In this document: positions 19,253 through 30,300 of the stretch, piece after piece
Position numbering within the stretch: position 1 is the first letter of the stretch
How the letters are laid out: every line of letters starts with the position of its first letter
Assembly (NCBI RefSeq): GCF_022627575.1
Contig: NZ_JADEYQ010000001.1
Span: 372,001 to 436,000, forward strand
Source of the DNA: Sphingobacterium rhinopitheci
GTDB lineage: Bacteria; Bacteroidota; Bacteroidia; Sphingobacteriales; Sphingobacteriaceae
DNA length: 64,000 bases
Direction: 5' to 3'
Notes under the pieces: model-generated
Database searches by the model: none
What the model was told of the DNA's origin: nothing
What the model saw: only the letters and a program-made list of their open reading frames with translations
Position numbers and translations under genes: made by a program

Positions 19253-19431
19253 CGATTATTTAACTATTTAATATTAAAAACTTTATCCCAAAATGGGCTA
19301 TATATATCTTTTCATTGGTCAAATCATAATATTATTTATAATTTTGATACTACGATTAAACCTTTGTAAAAAACTGCGTCTAAGATAGTAAAAAGACACT
19401 GGATTATCTAAACACTTAGAGATAAAGATAT

Positions 19432-20640
19432 ATGAAAACGAATAGATTATTAGTTGGAGGATGGGCATTAGCAGCGATACTATCGCTTGGCGCTTGTTCT
19501 ACAAGTCAGCAAATAGCTACTAAGGATGATATGTATAATAATAAAACCCCACAACGCGTAAGCAATGTGTACCAAAGTCCTGATTATTATTACACTGACA
19601 ACAGTAAGTTAGCAGAGCCACAAGATAACAATAAATATTATAACGACGATTATTCGGATCAAGAATACTATGAAGGAAATGAATATGAAGATCTAGAATA
19701 CGCAAACCGTATCAATAGATTCTACTACTCATCTCCAGGCATGACATACTTTGATCCATTCTTTAACCCTTGGTATGGTTATGGTGGTTTTGGAATGGGA
19801 TTTGGATGGAATAATTGGGGCTGGGGCAATGGATTTGGATTTGGCTTCGGATGGAATAGTCCATATTACGGATTTGGTGGTGGCTGGGGCTACCCATATT
19901 ATGGCTACGGTTACGGCGGTGGCTATTGGGGAGGTAACCCATACTACAACTCCTGGGGACATCCATACTATGGTGGCGGCGGCTACTATGGTGGTGGATA
20001 CTACGGTGGCGGAGGCTACTATGGTGGCGGATATGCATACAACCCTAGGGTAAATCGTACTTCCGTGCGTTCGGAAAGCAGAGACCGATTCAATGCTAGA
20101 GTTGGAAACAACGGTAACACGATCAATAGAGGTACTAATACTACCGTAACTAGAGATAACAATGGTCGTATTGTAACAGGCACAAGAGCAGCCGCAGCGA
20201 ATGTAGTAGATCGTACTTCTACAACGACGACATCAGGCAATAGAGTTTCTTCACCTGATTCACGTAGAGGAGCTGTAGGTACAATTACACGTTCAAACAC
20301 CAATACTACAGGTGATAGAAATTCAAATAATGCAATTAACAATAGTCGTCCTGCGACTGGCAACACCAGCATGACAAATAGAGCTACTACAACAGAAAGA
20401 TCATCATCTGCTGCAAATAGCTCCCGTAGATCGACAAGCTCGCCAATAACGAGTAGAGGTCAATCATATACACCTCCAAGCAGTAATAACTCAAACTCGT
20501 CATCAAATAGAGCGTCATCGAATTCTTCAAACTCGACAATATCTAGAGGATCAACAAGTAGTTCATCTTCAGGTATGTCTAGATCATCAGGAAGTTCTTC
20601 AGGCGGTGCCTCAAGATCATCAGGATCATCGAGAAGATAA
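19432..20640 (+). CDS. Low-complexity lipoprotein, Gly/Tyr-rich then Ser/Asn-rich
   Basis: The 402-residue protein has a lipobox LSLGACS (Cys 22). Residues about 30-100 are acidic and Tyr/Asn-rich; 100-200 are almost only Gly, Tyr, Trp, Phe, Asn and Pro, with tandem YYGGG-type repeats; and the last 200 are Ser/Thr/Asn/Arg-rich with scattered RSS repeats. No catalytic domain can be seen. Such proteins are common in Sphingobacteriaceae and are probably surface-exposed, but their role is unknown. The repeats create long reverse-strand frames that are not genes. It ends in a hairpin before the porin gene and may be independent of it. Confidence 0.75.
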   Translation: MKTNRLLVGGWALAAILSLGACSTSQQIATKDDMYNNKTPQRVSNVYQSPDYYYTDNSKLAEPQDNNKYYNDDYSDQEYYEGNEYEDLEYANRINRFYYSSPGMTYFDPFFNPWYGYGGFGMGFGWNNWGWGNGFGFGFGWNSPYYGFGGGWGYPYYGYGYGGGYWGGNPYYNSWGHPYYGGGGYYGGGYYGGGGYYGGGYAYNPRVNRTSVRSESRDRFNARVGNNGNTINRGTNTTVTRDNNGRIVTGTRAAAANVVDRTSTTTTSGNRVSSPDSRRGAVGTITRSNTNTTGDRNSNNAINNSRPATGNTSMTNRATTTERSSSAANSSRRSTSSPITSRGQSYTPPSSNNSNSSSNRASSNSSNSTISRGSTSSSSSGMSRSSGSSSGGASRSSGSSRR

Positions 20641-20660
20641 TTTTAAATCATTAGCTATAC

Positions 20661-20693
20661 AAATATTAGCTACCCTATGGTAGCTAATATTTT
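20661..20693 (+). terminator. Hairpin between the low-complexity lipoprotein and porin genes
   Basis: AAATATTAGCTACC pairs with GGTAGCTAATATTT around a 4-base loop (14 bp). The T-tract is short, so termination may be partial. Confidence 0.65.
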
Positions 20694-20714
20694 CACATAA
20701 ATATTCTACTTATT

Positions 20715-22271
20715 ATGCAACTAAAATATATTGTACTTTCTGTTTTTATCTCTAGCATTTATTGGGGTTCTGTACAAGCACAATCAATAGATGATGCTGT
20801 AAAATTTTCAAAAGATGACAACCCTGGATCTGCTCGCATCAAGGCTATGGGTAATGTACAGACTGCAGTGGGTGGGGATATATCTTCAATCAATGGCAAC
20901 CCTGCAGGCTTAGGATTTTACTCTAGATCGGATGTTTCGGCTACTTTTAATCTATTAGGCAACAAAAATAAAACGGATTATTTTGGTACAAAAAGCAACA
21001 GTAACAAGACTAATTTTGGAGTAGATCAAGCAGGTGCTGTATTCAACTTCCCTACGTATAACAATTCAGGTTGGCACAATTTCAATATGGGGATAAGCTA
21101 TAATAAAACGCAAAATTACAATAGCAACCTTATCTATGACGGAAATAACAACACATCAACTATCGTAAATACACTAACAGACTTGATGGCAAATGACAAT
21201 ACTTTTGCTAATGATTTTTACTTAGGATCAGGTCTTGTAGAAAAATTTGCGAATACTAATGATGGTTTTTTTCCTATCACATCTGAAAAAGATACTAAAA
21301 ACCAATATAACGAAATATTAACAAGAGGCAACAAAAGCAAAACAGCGCTATCATTTGGTACAAACTATAATGACAAGTTATATTTAGGTGCTAGCTTTGG
21401 GATAACTACCTTTAACTACGAAAAAAGAACTAAATTCATAGAGAATGGTTTCACAAAAACCCCAGACCAAATAAAAGTAGACAACCCAAATTCTAACTTC
21501 GCCAATCCAGACAGTGCCGATTATCAATTTGCCAATAAAAGCTACGAACTGTTTGATAATTTCATTCAAAATACTGCCGGAACAGGTGTTGATCTCAAGA
21601 TAGGTGCTATATATAAACCTACAGCGGATTGGAATCTTGGTATTACAGTCACTACCCCAACATGGATGACTGTTCAAGATGATACTAGAGCATTCACAGA
21701 TGTTTATTATTATGAAACGTCAACATCCTCAAATCCTTTTTATGTATATGAGCAACCAGCTTATTACGATAGTTCTTCAGATTATAATATGACTACACCC
21801 TGGAAATTTAGTGTGGGTGCTACGAAATTATTCTCTAGAGGGTTATTATCTGCAGATGTAGAATATGTAACATACAATACGATACGCTATTCTTCAACAA
21901 ATGGCACGCCTGTACAAAGGTATAAAAACACCAACGAATCCATAAAGAATAATCTACAAGGAGTAGTCAATGTACGTTTAGGCGGAGAGTACTTAATCAA
22001 TAATATCCTTAGTGGACGTGCAGGATTTAATTACTTTGGTAATCCCTACAAATATGCCAATGACACCAATTACAGTGGCAGTTTAGGCTTAGGTGTAAAG
22101 CTAACAAATACAGTATACCTAGACTTAGCGGTGGTACATCAAGTAAATAAATACAATGATGCGCCATATGTATTAAGTGATTTCTGGATTAATAGAGGTA
22201 TTAATCAACCAGTGGCTAAAATAACTAATCAACGTACATCAGGTATTTTAACTATAGGAGCAAAATTTTAA
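20715..22271 (+). CDS. Outer-membrane FadL/OMPP1-type transport protein
   Basis: The 518-residue protein has a signal peptide (cleaved after VQAQ near 23) and the N-terminal pattern of the FadL/TodX/OMPP1 family: PGSARIKAMGNVQTAVGGD, then SSINGNPAGLGFYSRSDVS. The body is a long series of amphipathic beta strands with Asn-rich loops, and the C-terminus is TSGILTIGAKF with a terminal Phe. Proteins of this family let hydrophobic molecules such as fatty acids or aromatics cross the outer membrane. The ligand here is unknown. It lies 74 bases after the low-complexity lipoprotein. Confidence 0.85.
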   Translation: MQLKYIVLSVFISSIYWGSVQAQSIDDAVKFSKDDNPGSARIKAMGNVQTAVGGDISSINGNPAGLGFYSRSDVSATFNLLGNKNKTDYFGTKSNSNKTNFGVDQAGAVFNFPTYNNSGWHNFNMGISYNKTQNYNSNLIYDGNNNTSTIVNTLTDLMANDNTFANDFYLGSGLVEKFANTNDGFFPITSEKDTKNQYNEILTRGNKSKTALSFGTNYNDKLYLGASFGITTFNYEKRTKFIENGFTKTPDQIKVDNPNSNFANPDSADYQFANKSYELFDNFIQNTAGTGVDLKIGAIYKPTADWNLGITVTTPTWMTVQDDTRAFTDVYYYETSTSSNPFYVYEQPAYYDSSSDYNMTTPWKFSVGATKLFSRGLLSADVEYVTYNTIRYSSTNGTPVQRYKNTNESIKNNLQGVVNVRLGGEYLINNILSGRAGFNYFGNPYKYANDTNYSGSLGLGVKLTNTVYLDLAVVHQVNKYNDAPYVLSDFWINRGINQPVAKITNQRTSGILTIGAKF

Positions 22272-22288
22272 TTTAATACTAGTTAGAT

Positions 22289-22332
22289 AAAATAATAGGG
22301 TTACTTTTAAGAAGTAGCCCTATTATTTTTTA
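22289..22332. terminator. Bidirectional terminator between porin and glpR
   Basis: AAAATAATAGGGTTAC pairs with GTAGCCCTATTATTTT (one G-U), loop of 9 bases, A-tract and T-tract on either side. It serves both convergent genes; it overlaps the last codons of glpR. Confidence 0.8.
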
Positions 22333-23087
22333 CATACAATAGTTTCAATACCTAAAGAATTAAAATGCTCTAAAAAATTTTTAGGTATTTCATCCGATAT
22401 AATAACATCGACATTAGCAAAATCTGCTATTTTCCCAAAGCCTTTGCGGCCAAATTTACTAGAGTCAGCGAGAACAATTACTTTTTGTGCAACATCGATC
22501 ATTTTCTGATTTAATATAGCTTCTTGAGCACTCGTAGTAGATATTCCATACTCCAAATCAATACCATCTACACCCAAAAAAAATTTAGAACAGAAGAAAT
22601 TATCTAAGATACTATTCGCATACTGCCCAACTACAGAAGAAGATGTCCTTCTTACAGAGCCTCCTAATTGAATAACTTCGACATTTTGATGCTTGAGTAA
22701 TTCAAGCGTCACGTTGAGTGCTGAAGTAACAACAGTAAGATTTCCTTGAGGGTTAATTTCCCGTGCCAAAAACTGTGTCGTTGTTCCTGATCCTATGATT
22801 ATAGAATCATTATTGTCCACAAGCAAGGCTCCTGCCCTACCAATCAACACTTTCTCTGATTCATAAATTTTCGCCTTTTCATTGACAGGTCTATCTGTTT
22901 GATAAGGATTAGTACTCGTTGCCCCACCGTGTGTACGGTACAATAATCTACTATCTTCCAAAAATTGAAGATCCTTTCTAATTGTTACAGAAGAAACATG
23001 AAGGCTTTCACATAATTCTATTACAGAAACATGACCTTTATCATTTATTTCTTTTATTATATATTGGTGACGCTCTACGTTATTCAT
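22323..23087 (-). CDS. glpR: DeoR/GlpR-family repressor of the glycerol genes
   Basis: The 254-residue regulator has the DeoR helix-turn-helix at residues 6-60 (RHQYIIKEINDKGHVSVIEL, then SSVTIRKDLQFLE and YRTHGGA) and a DeoR sensor domain with IIIGSGTTTQFLAREI and the C-terminal ADSSKFGRKGF. Sensor domains of this group bind phosphorylated sugars or glycerol 3-phosphate. It is divergent from glpD-glpK-glpF with a 126-base gap, which makes glycerol 3-phosphate-responsive control of that operon the natural reading. The symbol rests on this context. Confidence 0.87.
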   Translation of the reverse strand: MNNVERHQYIIKEINDKGHVSVIELCESLHVSSVTIRKDLQFLEDSRLLYRTHGGATSTNPYQTDRPVNEKAKIYESEKVLIGRAGALLVDNNDSIIIGSGTTTQFLAREINPQGNLTVVTSALNVTLELLKHQNVEVIQLGGSVRRTSSSVVGQYANSILDNFFCSKFFLGVDGIDLEYGISTTSAQEAILNQKMIDVAQKVIVLADSSKFGRKGFGKIADFANVDVIISDEIPKNFLEHFNSLGIETIVCKK

Positions 23088-23149
23088 ATTTGAAAGTTAC
23101 AAACTTATTCACAAATACATAAAATTTAGAATTATTTTTTTTCATAACC

Positions 23150-23167
23150 TTTCGTTTGTTTACGTTT
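23150..23167. promoter_or_regulatory. Candidate GlpR operator in the glpR-glpD gap
   Basis: TTTCGTTTGTTTACGTTT contains an imperfect direct repeat of TTTCGTTT. GlpR sites in other bacteria also carry TTCG/TTTCG half-sites. It is placed between the divergent genes, 47 bases before the glpD start. No experimental or comparative support is available here. Confidence 0.35.
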
Positions 23168-23213
23168 TTTATTATTTTTATAAAACAAAACTAATTAAAT
23201 AAAGCAAATCACA

Positions 23214-24779
23214 ATGAATTTCAATAGAAACGAAGCGTTAAAAAACTTATCCACTATTCCAGAATGGGATATTGTGATTATTGGCGGAGGAGCTACAGGA
23301 CTCGGTACCGCATTGGATGCTGCATCTAGAGGATACAAAACTCTTTTAATTGAAAAATATGATTTTGCAAAAGGCACCTCAAGTAAAAGTACAAAGTTAG
23401 TTCACGGCGGTGTGAGATACTTAGCAAATGGAGATATTAAATTGGTTTTATCAGCGTTAAAAGAGCGTGGATTAATTTTTAAGAATGCGCCACATGTTTC
23501 CTTTGTGCAAAGTTTTGTTATTCCTTCTTACAGTATTTTCAATAAGCTAAAATTCTTAATAGGATTAAAGCTATACGATTGGATGGCAGGAAAACTGCGT
23601 ATCGGTAAATCAACACTCCTTAGTAAGGAAACGGTTATAGAGAAGTTACCTAAAATAAAAACTAAAGGTCTTATAGGTGGTGTTCAATATTATGACGGTC
23701 AATTTGATGATGCTAGATTAGCATTAAATTTAGGTCAAACAGCAGCAGAACAAGGCGCAACAATCCTCAATTATACAGAGGCAAAATCTATAGAAAAGGA
23801 TGTCAATGGCAAAGTAATAGGCTTAACATTTGTAGATACTGAAACTAATGAATCTTATAGTGTTAAATCTAAAGCCATCATCAATGCTACAGGCATATTT
23901 GTGGATGACATTTTAAAATTAGATACGCCTACACACAAAAATTTAGTCCGCCCAAGTCAAGGAGCACATATTGTTATAGATAAGAAATTTTTAGGCAACG
24001 AAGATGCATTGATGATTCCTGAAACTAGTGATGGTCGTGTATTATTTGGTGTACCATGGCACGGTAAAGTTTTATTAGGTACTACAGACACACCACTTAA
24101 CGCGCATCAAATAGAACCTAGACCTTTGGAAGAGGAGATTGCCTTTATACTATCTACAGCTAATGATTATCTGGAGCATGCGCCAACACGTAAAGATGTA
24201 TTAAGTATATTTGCTGGTCTACGCCCCCTAGCTGCCCCTACTGCAGGGAATGAAAATAGTACGAAAGAAATTTCTAGAGATCATAAGCTTATAAAGAGTG
24301 ATTCCAATTTGGTAACCATAACAGGTGGTAAATGGACTACCTACCGAAAAATGGCTGAGGAAACTGTTGACATGGCGATTAAAGCAGGTAAACTTGCTCC
24401 TAGCCCTTGTCGAACTACAGATTTACACATCCATGGCTTCACGCATGATAAAAGAGAAGGACATTGGCAGATGTATGGTACTGACACGGATAAAATTCAA
24501 GCCTTAGCCAAAGAATCCCCTGCATTAGCAGAAAAATTACACCAAGACCATGAATATATAGCTGCCGAAGTAATCTGGGCTTGCCGCCACGAGATGGTCG
24601 TAAAAGTAGAAGATTTTTTAGCACGTCGTATTCGACTATTACTTTTAGATGCGGAAGCATCACTAGCAGTAGCTCCTAAAGTTGCTGAATTGATGGCTAC
24701 AGAATTAGATAAAGATCAAACATGGATTGACGAAGAATTACTGAGTTATCAAAAATTAGTAGCGAATTATATGTTATAA
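23214..24779 (+). CDS. glpD: Aerobic glycerol-3-phosphate dehydrogenase
   Basis: The 521-residue flavoenzyme oxidises glycerol 3-phosphate to dihydroxyacetone phosphate and feeds electrons to quinone at the inner membrane. The FAD motif is DIVIIGGGATGLGTALDAASRG (split over residues 19-40), followed by GTSSKSTKLVHGGVRYL, a GlpD signature. Further blocks are RPSQGAHIVID and TDTPL, ADP-binding GGKWTTYRKMAEE, and a C-terminal DAO_C domain. First gene of glpD-glpK-glpF; glpK follows after 22 bases. Confidence 0.96.
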   Translation: MNFNRNEALKNLSTIPEWDIVIIGGGATGLGTALDAASRGYKTLLIEKYDFAKGTSSKSTKLVHGGVRYLANGDIKLVLSALKERGLIFKNAPHVSFVQSFVIPSYSIFNKLKFLIGLKLYDWMAGKLRIGKSTLLSKETVIEKLPKIKTKGLIGGVQYYDGQFDDARLALNLGQTAAEQGATILNYTEAKSIEKDVNGKVIGLTFVDTETNESYSVKSKAIINATGIFVDDILKLDTPTHKNLVRPSQGAHIVIDKKFLGNEDALMIPETSDGRVLFGVPWHGKVLLGTTDTPLNAHQIEPRPLEEEIAFILSTANDYLEHAPTRKDVLSIFAGLRPLAAPTAGNENSTKEISRDHKLIKSDSNLVTITGGKWTTYRKMAEETVDMAIKAGKLAPSPCRTTDLHIHGFTHDKREGHWQMYGTDTDKIQALAKESPALAEKLHQDHEYIAAEVIWACRHEMVVKVEDFLARRIRLLLLDAEASLAVAPKVAELMATELDKDQTWIDEELLSYQKLVANYML

Positions 24780-24801
24780 GAAGAATCCAAAATAAACAAT
24801 T

Positions 24802-26298
24802 ATGAGAAAAGAATATATATTATCGATAGATCAAGGAACTACTAGCTCACGTGCGATTCTATTTAATCCCAAAGGAGAAATTGTAGAGGTAGCACAAAAG
24901 GAATTTAAGCAGATTTATCCAAAATCAGGATGGGTAGAACATGATGCTTTGGAAATTTGGGCGACACAATTTTCTGTAATTACAGAAGTGATAACAAAAG
25001 CTAACGTTAAGTTAGACACTATAAAAGGTATTGGTATTACCAACCAACGCGAGACAACGATTGTATGGAACCGTAAAACAGGACAGCCGATTTACAATGC
25101 TATTGTATGGCAAGATAGACGGACATCAGAATATTGCCAAGAACTCGTCAAAAAAGGTTTAGCAAAAACCATCCAAGAAAAAACTGGATTACCGATAGAT
25201 TCTTACTTCTCGGCATCTAAGATCAATTGGATCCTAAATAATGTCAAAGGAGCAAGAAAATTAGCCGAAAAAGGAGAACTAGCATTTGGTACGGTAGACT
25301 CATGGTTAGTATATAACCTTACAGATGGAAAGACACATGTAACAGATGTTTCTAATGCTTCACGTACATTACTCCTAAACATTCATACCTTAGAATGGGA
25401 TAAGGAATTGTTAGATATATTTGAAATACCCGAATCCATGCTTCCTAAAGTATGTAGTAGCTCAGAAGTATATGCACATACCTCCGTAGAAATCGGCAAT
25501 GTACAAATCCCTATTGCCGGTATTGCGGGAGACCAACAAGCAGCCTTATTTGGACAGTTGTGTACAAAAAAAGGAATGGTTAAAAACACCTATGGCACTG
25601 GCTGTTTCTTATTGATGAATATCGGCAATAAACCTGTTATCTCTACCAATAAACTTGTAACTACAGTGGGTTGGAAAATTGGCAATGAAGTGGCCTATGC
25701 TTTGGAAGGCAGTATATTTATCGGTGGAGCCGTAGTACAATGGTTAAGAGACGAGCTTGGTATCATCAAAAAATCTAGTGATGTGGAAAAACTAGCTACA
25801 AGTGTTCCAGATACCAATGGTGTATACTTAGTACCTGCATTCTCTGGATTAGGAGCCCCACACTGGAATGCGGATGCACGAGGTACACTCGTAGGATTGT
25901 CCCGTGGTGCTAATGATGCCCATATTGCCAGAGCATCATTGGAAAGCATTGCATTTCAGACCTATGATATCCTGAAAGCAATGGAGATAGATTCTAACTC
26001 TAAGATAAAGGAATTAAGAGTAGATGGTGGAGCTACACAAAATACATTCTTAATGCAATTTCAATCAGATTTATTAAAAACGAAAGTAATTAGACCATCC
26101 GTTACAGAGACTACTGCATTAGGAGCTGCTTTCTTAGCAGGCCTCGCTGTTGGATTCTGGAAAGATATTAAAGAACTAGAGGAATTATGGACGGAGGATA
26201 GAACATTTATAGGTACAAAATCATCAAAACTTCCTCAACAGTTACATGAATGGAAACGAGCAACCGAAACAGCTAAGTTTTGGGCTAACTACAAATAA
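24802..26298 (+). CDS. glpK: Glycerol kinase
   Basis: The 498-residue FGGY-family enzyme phosphorylates glycerol with ATP. Signatures: [14 protein letters not shown] at the N-terminus, [57 protein letters not shown] and the C-terminal [19 protein letters not shown]. The full set of family blocks is present and the length is standard. It lies 22 bases after glpD and 24 before glpF, so the three form one operon for glycerol uptake, phosphorylation and oxidation. Confidence 0.97.
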   Translation: MRKEYILSIDQGTTSSRAILFNPKGEIVEVAQKEFKQIYPKSGWVEHDALEIWATQFSVITEVITKANVKLDTIKGIGITNQRETTIVWNRKTGQPIYNAIVWQDRRTSEYCQELVKKGLAKTIQEKTGLPIDSYFSASKINWILNNVKGARKLAEKGELAFGTVDSWLVYNLTDGKTHVTDVSNASRTLLLNIHTLEWDKELLDIFEIPESMLPKVCSSSEVYAHTSVEIGNVQIPIAGIAGDQQAALFGQLCTKKGMVKNTYGTGCFLLMNIGNKPVISTNKLVTTVGWKIGNEVAYALEGSIFIGGAVVQWLRDELGIIKKSSDVEKLATSVPDTNGVYLVPAFSGLGAPHWNADARGTLVGLSRGANDAHIARASLESIAFQTYDILKAMEIDSNSKIKELRVDGGATQNTFLMQFQSDLLKTKVIRPSVTETTALGAAFLAGLAVGFWKDIKELEELWTEDRTFIGTKSSKLPQQLHEWKRATETAKFWANYK

Positions 26299-26322
26299 AT
26301 ATTAACTAAGAAACCAAACATT

Positions 26323-27048
26323 ATGACACCATTTTTAGCTGAATACATCGGTACAGCCATTATGATACTACTAGGGGGAGGTGTAGTAGCCAATGTTGTA
26401 CTAAACAAAACTAACGGAAATAACTCCGGATGGATAGTTATTACTACAGCATGGGCGCTCGCTGTATTTGTAGGCGTTACCATAGCAGGCCCATATAGCG
26501 GAGCACACTTAAATTGTGCTGTTACTGTGGCCAATTTGATCATAGGGAAGATGGATACACCAACTTCATTATCCTATATAACTGCGCAATTATTAGGTGC
26601 CATGACTGGCGCTGGATTAGTATGGTTATTTTATAAAGATCATTTTGCTGCTACCGAAGACCCGGGACCAAAACAAGCGGTATTCTGTACAAGTCCATCC
26701 ATCAAAAATTTACCTATCAATTTATTTAGTGAAACACTTGGTACGTTTGTATTGATATTTACCATCTTGCACTTTAAAGATGCTACTATGGCTGACAACA
26801 CAACGATAGGATTAGGTAGTATTGGCGCTATTCCCGTAGCATTATTAGTATGGGCAATAGGATTATCTTTGGGTGGAACAACGGGTTATGCTATTAATCC
26901 TGCTCGTGATCTAGGACCTAGAATAATGCATGCAATATTACCTATTAAGAACAAAGCTTCATTCAACGCTAGCTACGCTTGGGTACCTGTATTAGGTCCT
27001 ATTTTGGGAGCATCATTAGCAGCAATAGCATACCTTTTGATTTATTAA
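26323..27048 (+). CDS. glpF: Glycerol uptake facilitator (aquaglyceroporin) with altered NPA motif
   Basis: The 241-residue inner-membrane channel of the MIP family has six helices and two half-helices. The second motif is intact and of glycerol-channel type: GYAINPARDLGPR (Asn 192, Arg 195, Asp 196). The first reads SGAHLNCAVT, so NPA has become NCA (Asn 64, Cys 65, Ala 66), the codon being TGT at 26515. The selectivity-filter Arg is kept. Position after glpK and the NPARD signature support glycerol transport. The altered proline is on the pore surface and may or may not change flux. Confidence 0.93.
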   Translation: MTPFLAEYIGTAIMILLGGGVVANVVLNKTNGNNSGWIVITTAWALAVFVGVTIAGPYSGAHLNCAVTVANLIIGKMDTPTSLSYITAQLLGAMTGAGLVWLFYKDHFAATEDPGPKQAVFCTSPSIKNLPINLFSETLGTFVLIFTILHFKDATMADNTTIGLGSIGAIPVALLVWAIGLSLGGTTGYAINPARDLGPRIMHAILPIKNKASFNASYAWVPVLGPILGASLAAIAYLLIY

Positions 27049-27363
27049 TAAAGCAAAAATATATTGTAATGATATCGTATATGTAGTAATAGACTATATC
27101 ATTACCTACCACACTTCGCTATCCAGCATAAAAGATTCTAGGTAACCCCAAACCTAGAAAAATAAAACTATTCTATTAAATAATGCACTAAAGTGCGCAT
27201 TTTGAATTTCCCAATATGTAAAATACCAACATATTGGGAATTTATTTGGCACAATAATAAGCTTTTATGCAGTTATTAAGTGTAGAAACGCAAAAAACAT
27301 CATAAGTTAATATTCTGTTAACATTACTTTAGCAATTTAGCACCAATTTATTATACATCACAT
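27049..27363. other. Intergenic region between glpF and susC with several inverted repeats
   Basis: 315 bases without a gene. It holds an inverted repeat GTAATGATAT...ATATCATTAC (27066-27105, 20-base loop), a small hairpin TTCTAGGT/ACCTAGAA (27136-27159), a short palindromic stretch around 27184-27197 and the hairpin listed at 27208-27247. The promoter of the SusC operon must lie in the last 100 bases, but I find no good TAnnTTTG box. Confidence 0.5.
27208..27247 (+). terminator. Probable glp operon terminator
   Basis: TTCCCAATATGT pairs perfectly with ACATATTGGGAA (12 bp, 9-base loop), followed by TTTATTT. It lies 160 bases after the glpF stop. Confidence 0.6.
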
Positions 27364-30300
27364 ATGTTAAAACCAATAGAAGAAAAGTGTATTAATCCAA
27401 AAATCACCTCAAAGGTTCTTTGGATTACTTTGGCTATTGCTTGTTATTCACCAAACCAAATATATGCTAACACATATCATACGGTTGAAAAACACATTAG
27501 TCAGCAGCAAACAATTAAAATCAAAGGTAAAATTGTAGATAGTACTACAAAAAAAGCATTAAGCGGAGTATCAATAAGAAGTAATAACAAGGTATTAACA
27601 CAATCAACAAATGACGGATCCTTCGATATCACTATTCCAGTAGATGATAAAATCACGTTCAATCTAATCGGATATCAAGAAATATCGCGACAATTTAGTA
27701 CATCCAACAATAATGTACAAATTGCATTAGAAGAAAGTGCTCAAGATATCGATGAAGTCGTTGTAACAGCATTAGGCATCAAGAGAGATCAAAAAGCATT
27801 GGGTTATGCATCTACTACAGTGGGTGGAGAAGAATTAACGAATGCTATATCAAACAATTGGTCTGATGCTTTAACAGGTAAAGTAGCAGGATTAAATGTC
27901 GTAAAATCAGGTGGTGGACCACTTGGGTCAAACAATATAATCCTTAGAGGAGAGACATCACTTTCGGGAGATAATACAGCTCTTATTGTAATTGATGGAA
28001 TAGTAATGGAAGCTGGTCGCAAAATGACAACTAGCGGAAGCTCGAATTACTTGGATGGAGATTCTCCTGTTGACTTTGGAAGTTCATTATCTGATTTAAA
28101 CCCAGATGATATTGAATCTATCACTGTATTAAAAGGTCCAGCTGCGGCAGCACTTTATGGATCTAGAGGAAGTCGTGGTGCAATCATTATAACAACAAAA
28201 ATTGCAGATAAAAATAAAGGTAAAGTTGGTGTTTCTATAAATTCAAATACTGCTATAGGCACCATTAATAGATGGCCGGAGTATCAATATGAATATGGCC
28301 AGGGTGACGAGGGCCAAGACTTATATTATTCCTACGGACAAAGTGAAGACGGTCCTTCTACATTAAGTACCTCCTCTGCATGGGGTGCAAAATTTAACGA
28401 TCAAATGTTCTATCAATACAATCCTGAATACTATAGAGTATTAGCTCCAGAAAGAACATTATGGCGTCCTTACAAAAACAATAGAAAAGAGTTATTCACT
28501 AACGATTTCACGTCTACGAATAGCATTTCATTATCTGGAGCCAGTGAAAAAACATCAGCTCGTTTTTCGTACACCAATGTATACAATTCATGGATTATTC
28601 CAAATACAGGATACAAAAGAAACTCTATTGCCGCTAATCTAAACAATCAGATTACCAACAAACTAAGCATTGCTACAAAAATAAATTACAATAACCGTAG
28701 TTCGGATAACTTACCTAATACAGGCTATAACAACCAAAGCTACATGTACTTTATTCGTGGTATGACACCGAATATGGATGCTGCCTGGTTTGATAACAAC
28801 TGGCGTCCTGATAAATATGGTATAGAACAGACAACACCATTTTCTAATCTATTGGATAATCCTAAAACCATGTCTTATGATATGTTGAATGGTCAAAACA
28901 AAAATCATATTATTGGAAATATCCAAGCGAACTATAAATTCAATGATGAATTAAATGTAATGGTACGTACAGGTATTGATTTGAGTTACGATAAGCGAAC
29001 ACAGCAAAGGCCTTTCGATACCTATAAATATGCGTATGGCTACTACAAAGAGCAGGGAATCAATGCGCAAGAAACAAATGCTGATTTCTTAATTACTTAC
29101 AACAATAATAGACATCAAGATATCAAATTTGGCGTAAATGTAGGTGGTTCAATGATGAATAATAAATATTCTAGAGAAGATGCATCAACGAACAAGCTGT
29201 CATATCCTAATGTATACTCTTTTGCCAATTCGGCAACGACCGTTGTTTATAAACCACTGCGTGAAGAATATGCTGTTCACAGTTTATATGGTTTAGCAAA
29301 CTTTAGCTACAAAGAGACATTCTTTATCGATGGAACATTACGCGTTGATTGGTCTAGTACCCTTGCTTCTCCCCTCAAGAATGAGGTATCACCATTTTTC
29401 TATCCTTCCGTAAACGGAAGTGTTCTACTATCCCAATTGTTTGAATTACCGACACAAATATCATTTTGGAAATTTAGAGCTTCGATAGCTGGAGTAGGTG
29501 GTGGCGGTAAGAACCCTTACCTTAATAGTTATACGTACCAAAGATTAGCCCAATTTTCGGGAGGAACATCTAATCCTACAACCATTCCTGATTTAAACTT
29601 GAAATACGAAAACACTGTTTCCTATGAGTTAGGTACGGATTTTCGTATGTTCAAAAATAGATTGAAAATAGATCTTACAGCTTATAAGAACTTTTCATAC
29701 AATCAAATCTTAAAAACACCAATCGATCCGTCAAGCGGTTATCAAACACAGATCATCAATGCTGGTAAAGTTCAGAATACAGGATTTGAGTTAGAAGCGA
29801 ATTTTGATATTCTCAAAAATAAAGATGCCTTTAACTGGTCATTATTTGGTAATTATACCAAATACAACACCCGCATCAATGAATTACCAAATATGGTAGA
29901 CAACTTAGTGCTATCTACAATCTATGGATCTAGAGGTACGGTTGAAGCGCGAGTTGGTGGACGTTTTGGGGATATGTACGGCTTAGGCTACCTACGTAAT
30001 GAGGAAGGACAGATAATCTATAAAAATGGATTACCCGAATATACCGAAGACTTAATCTACATAGGCAATGCTAATGCGACCTCAAAATTTGGTATTGGAA
30101 GTCAATTTAGATATAAAAACATAGGCTTAAACTTCTTAGTCGATGGCCAATTTGGTGGTGTAGGATATTCCCTAACGCATGCTGTATTAATGGAAGAAGG
30201 AAAATTGACCAAAACAATTCCCGGAAGAACAAATGGTATAATAGGTGTAGGTGTTGTTGATAATGGTGATGGTACATTCTCCCCAAATACCACGATTGTT

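Noticed and set aside
19729-20372. Long open frames on the minus strand and in other frames of the Gly/Tyr-rich gene
   Set aside because: They arise from the biased GGT/TAT repeats of the real gene and encode His/Ser/Val-rich nonsense.
27136-27159. Hairpin TTCTAGGT/ACCTAGAA as the glp terminator
   Set aside because: The stem is only 8 bp and no T-run follows on the plus strand; the hairpin at 27208-27247 is a better candidate.
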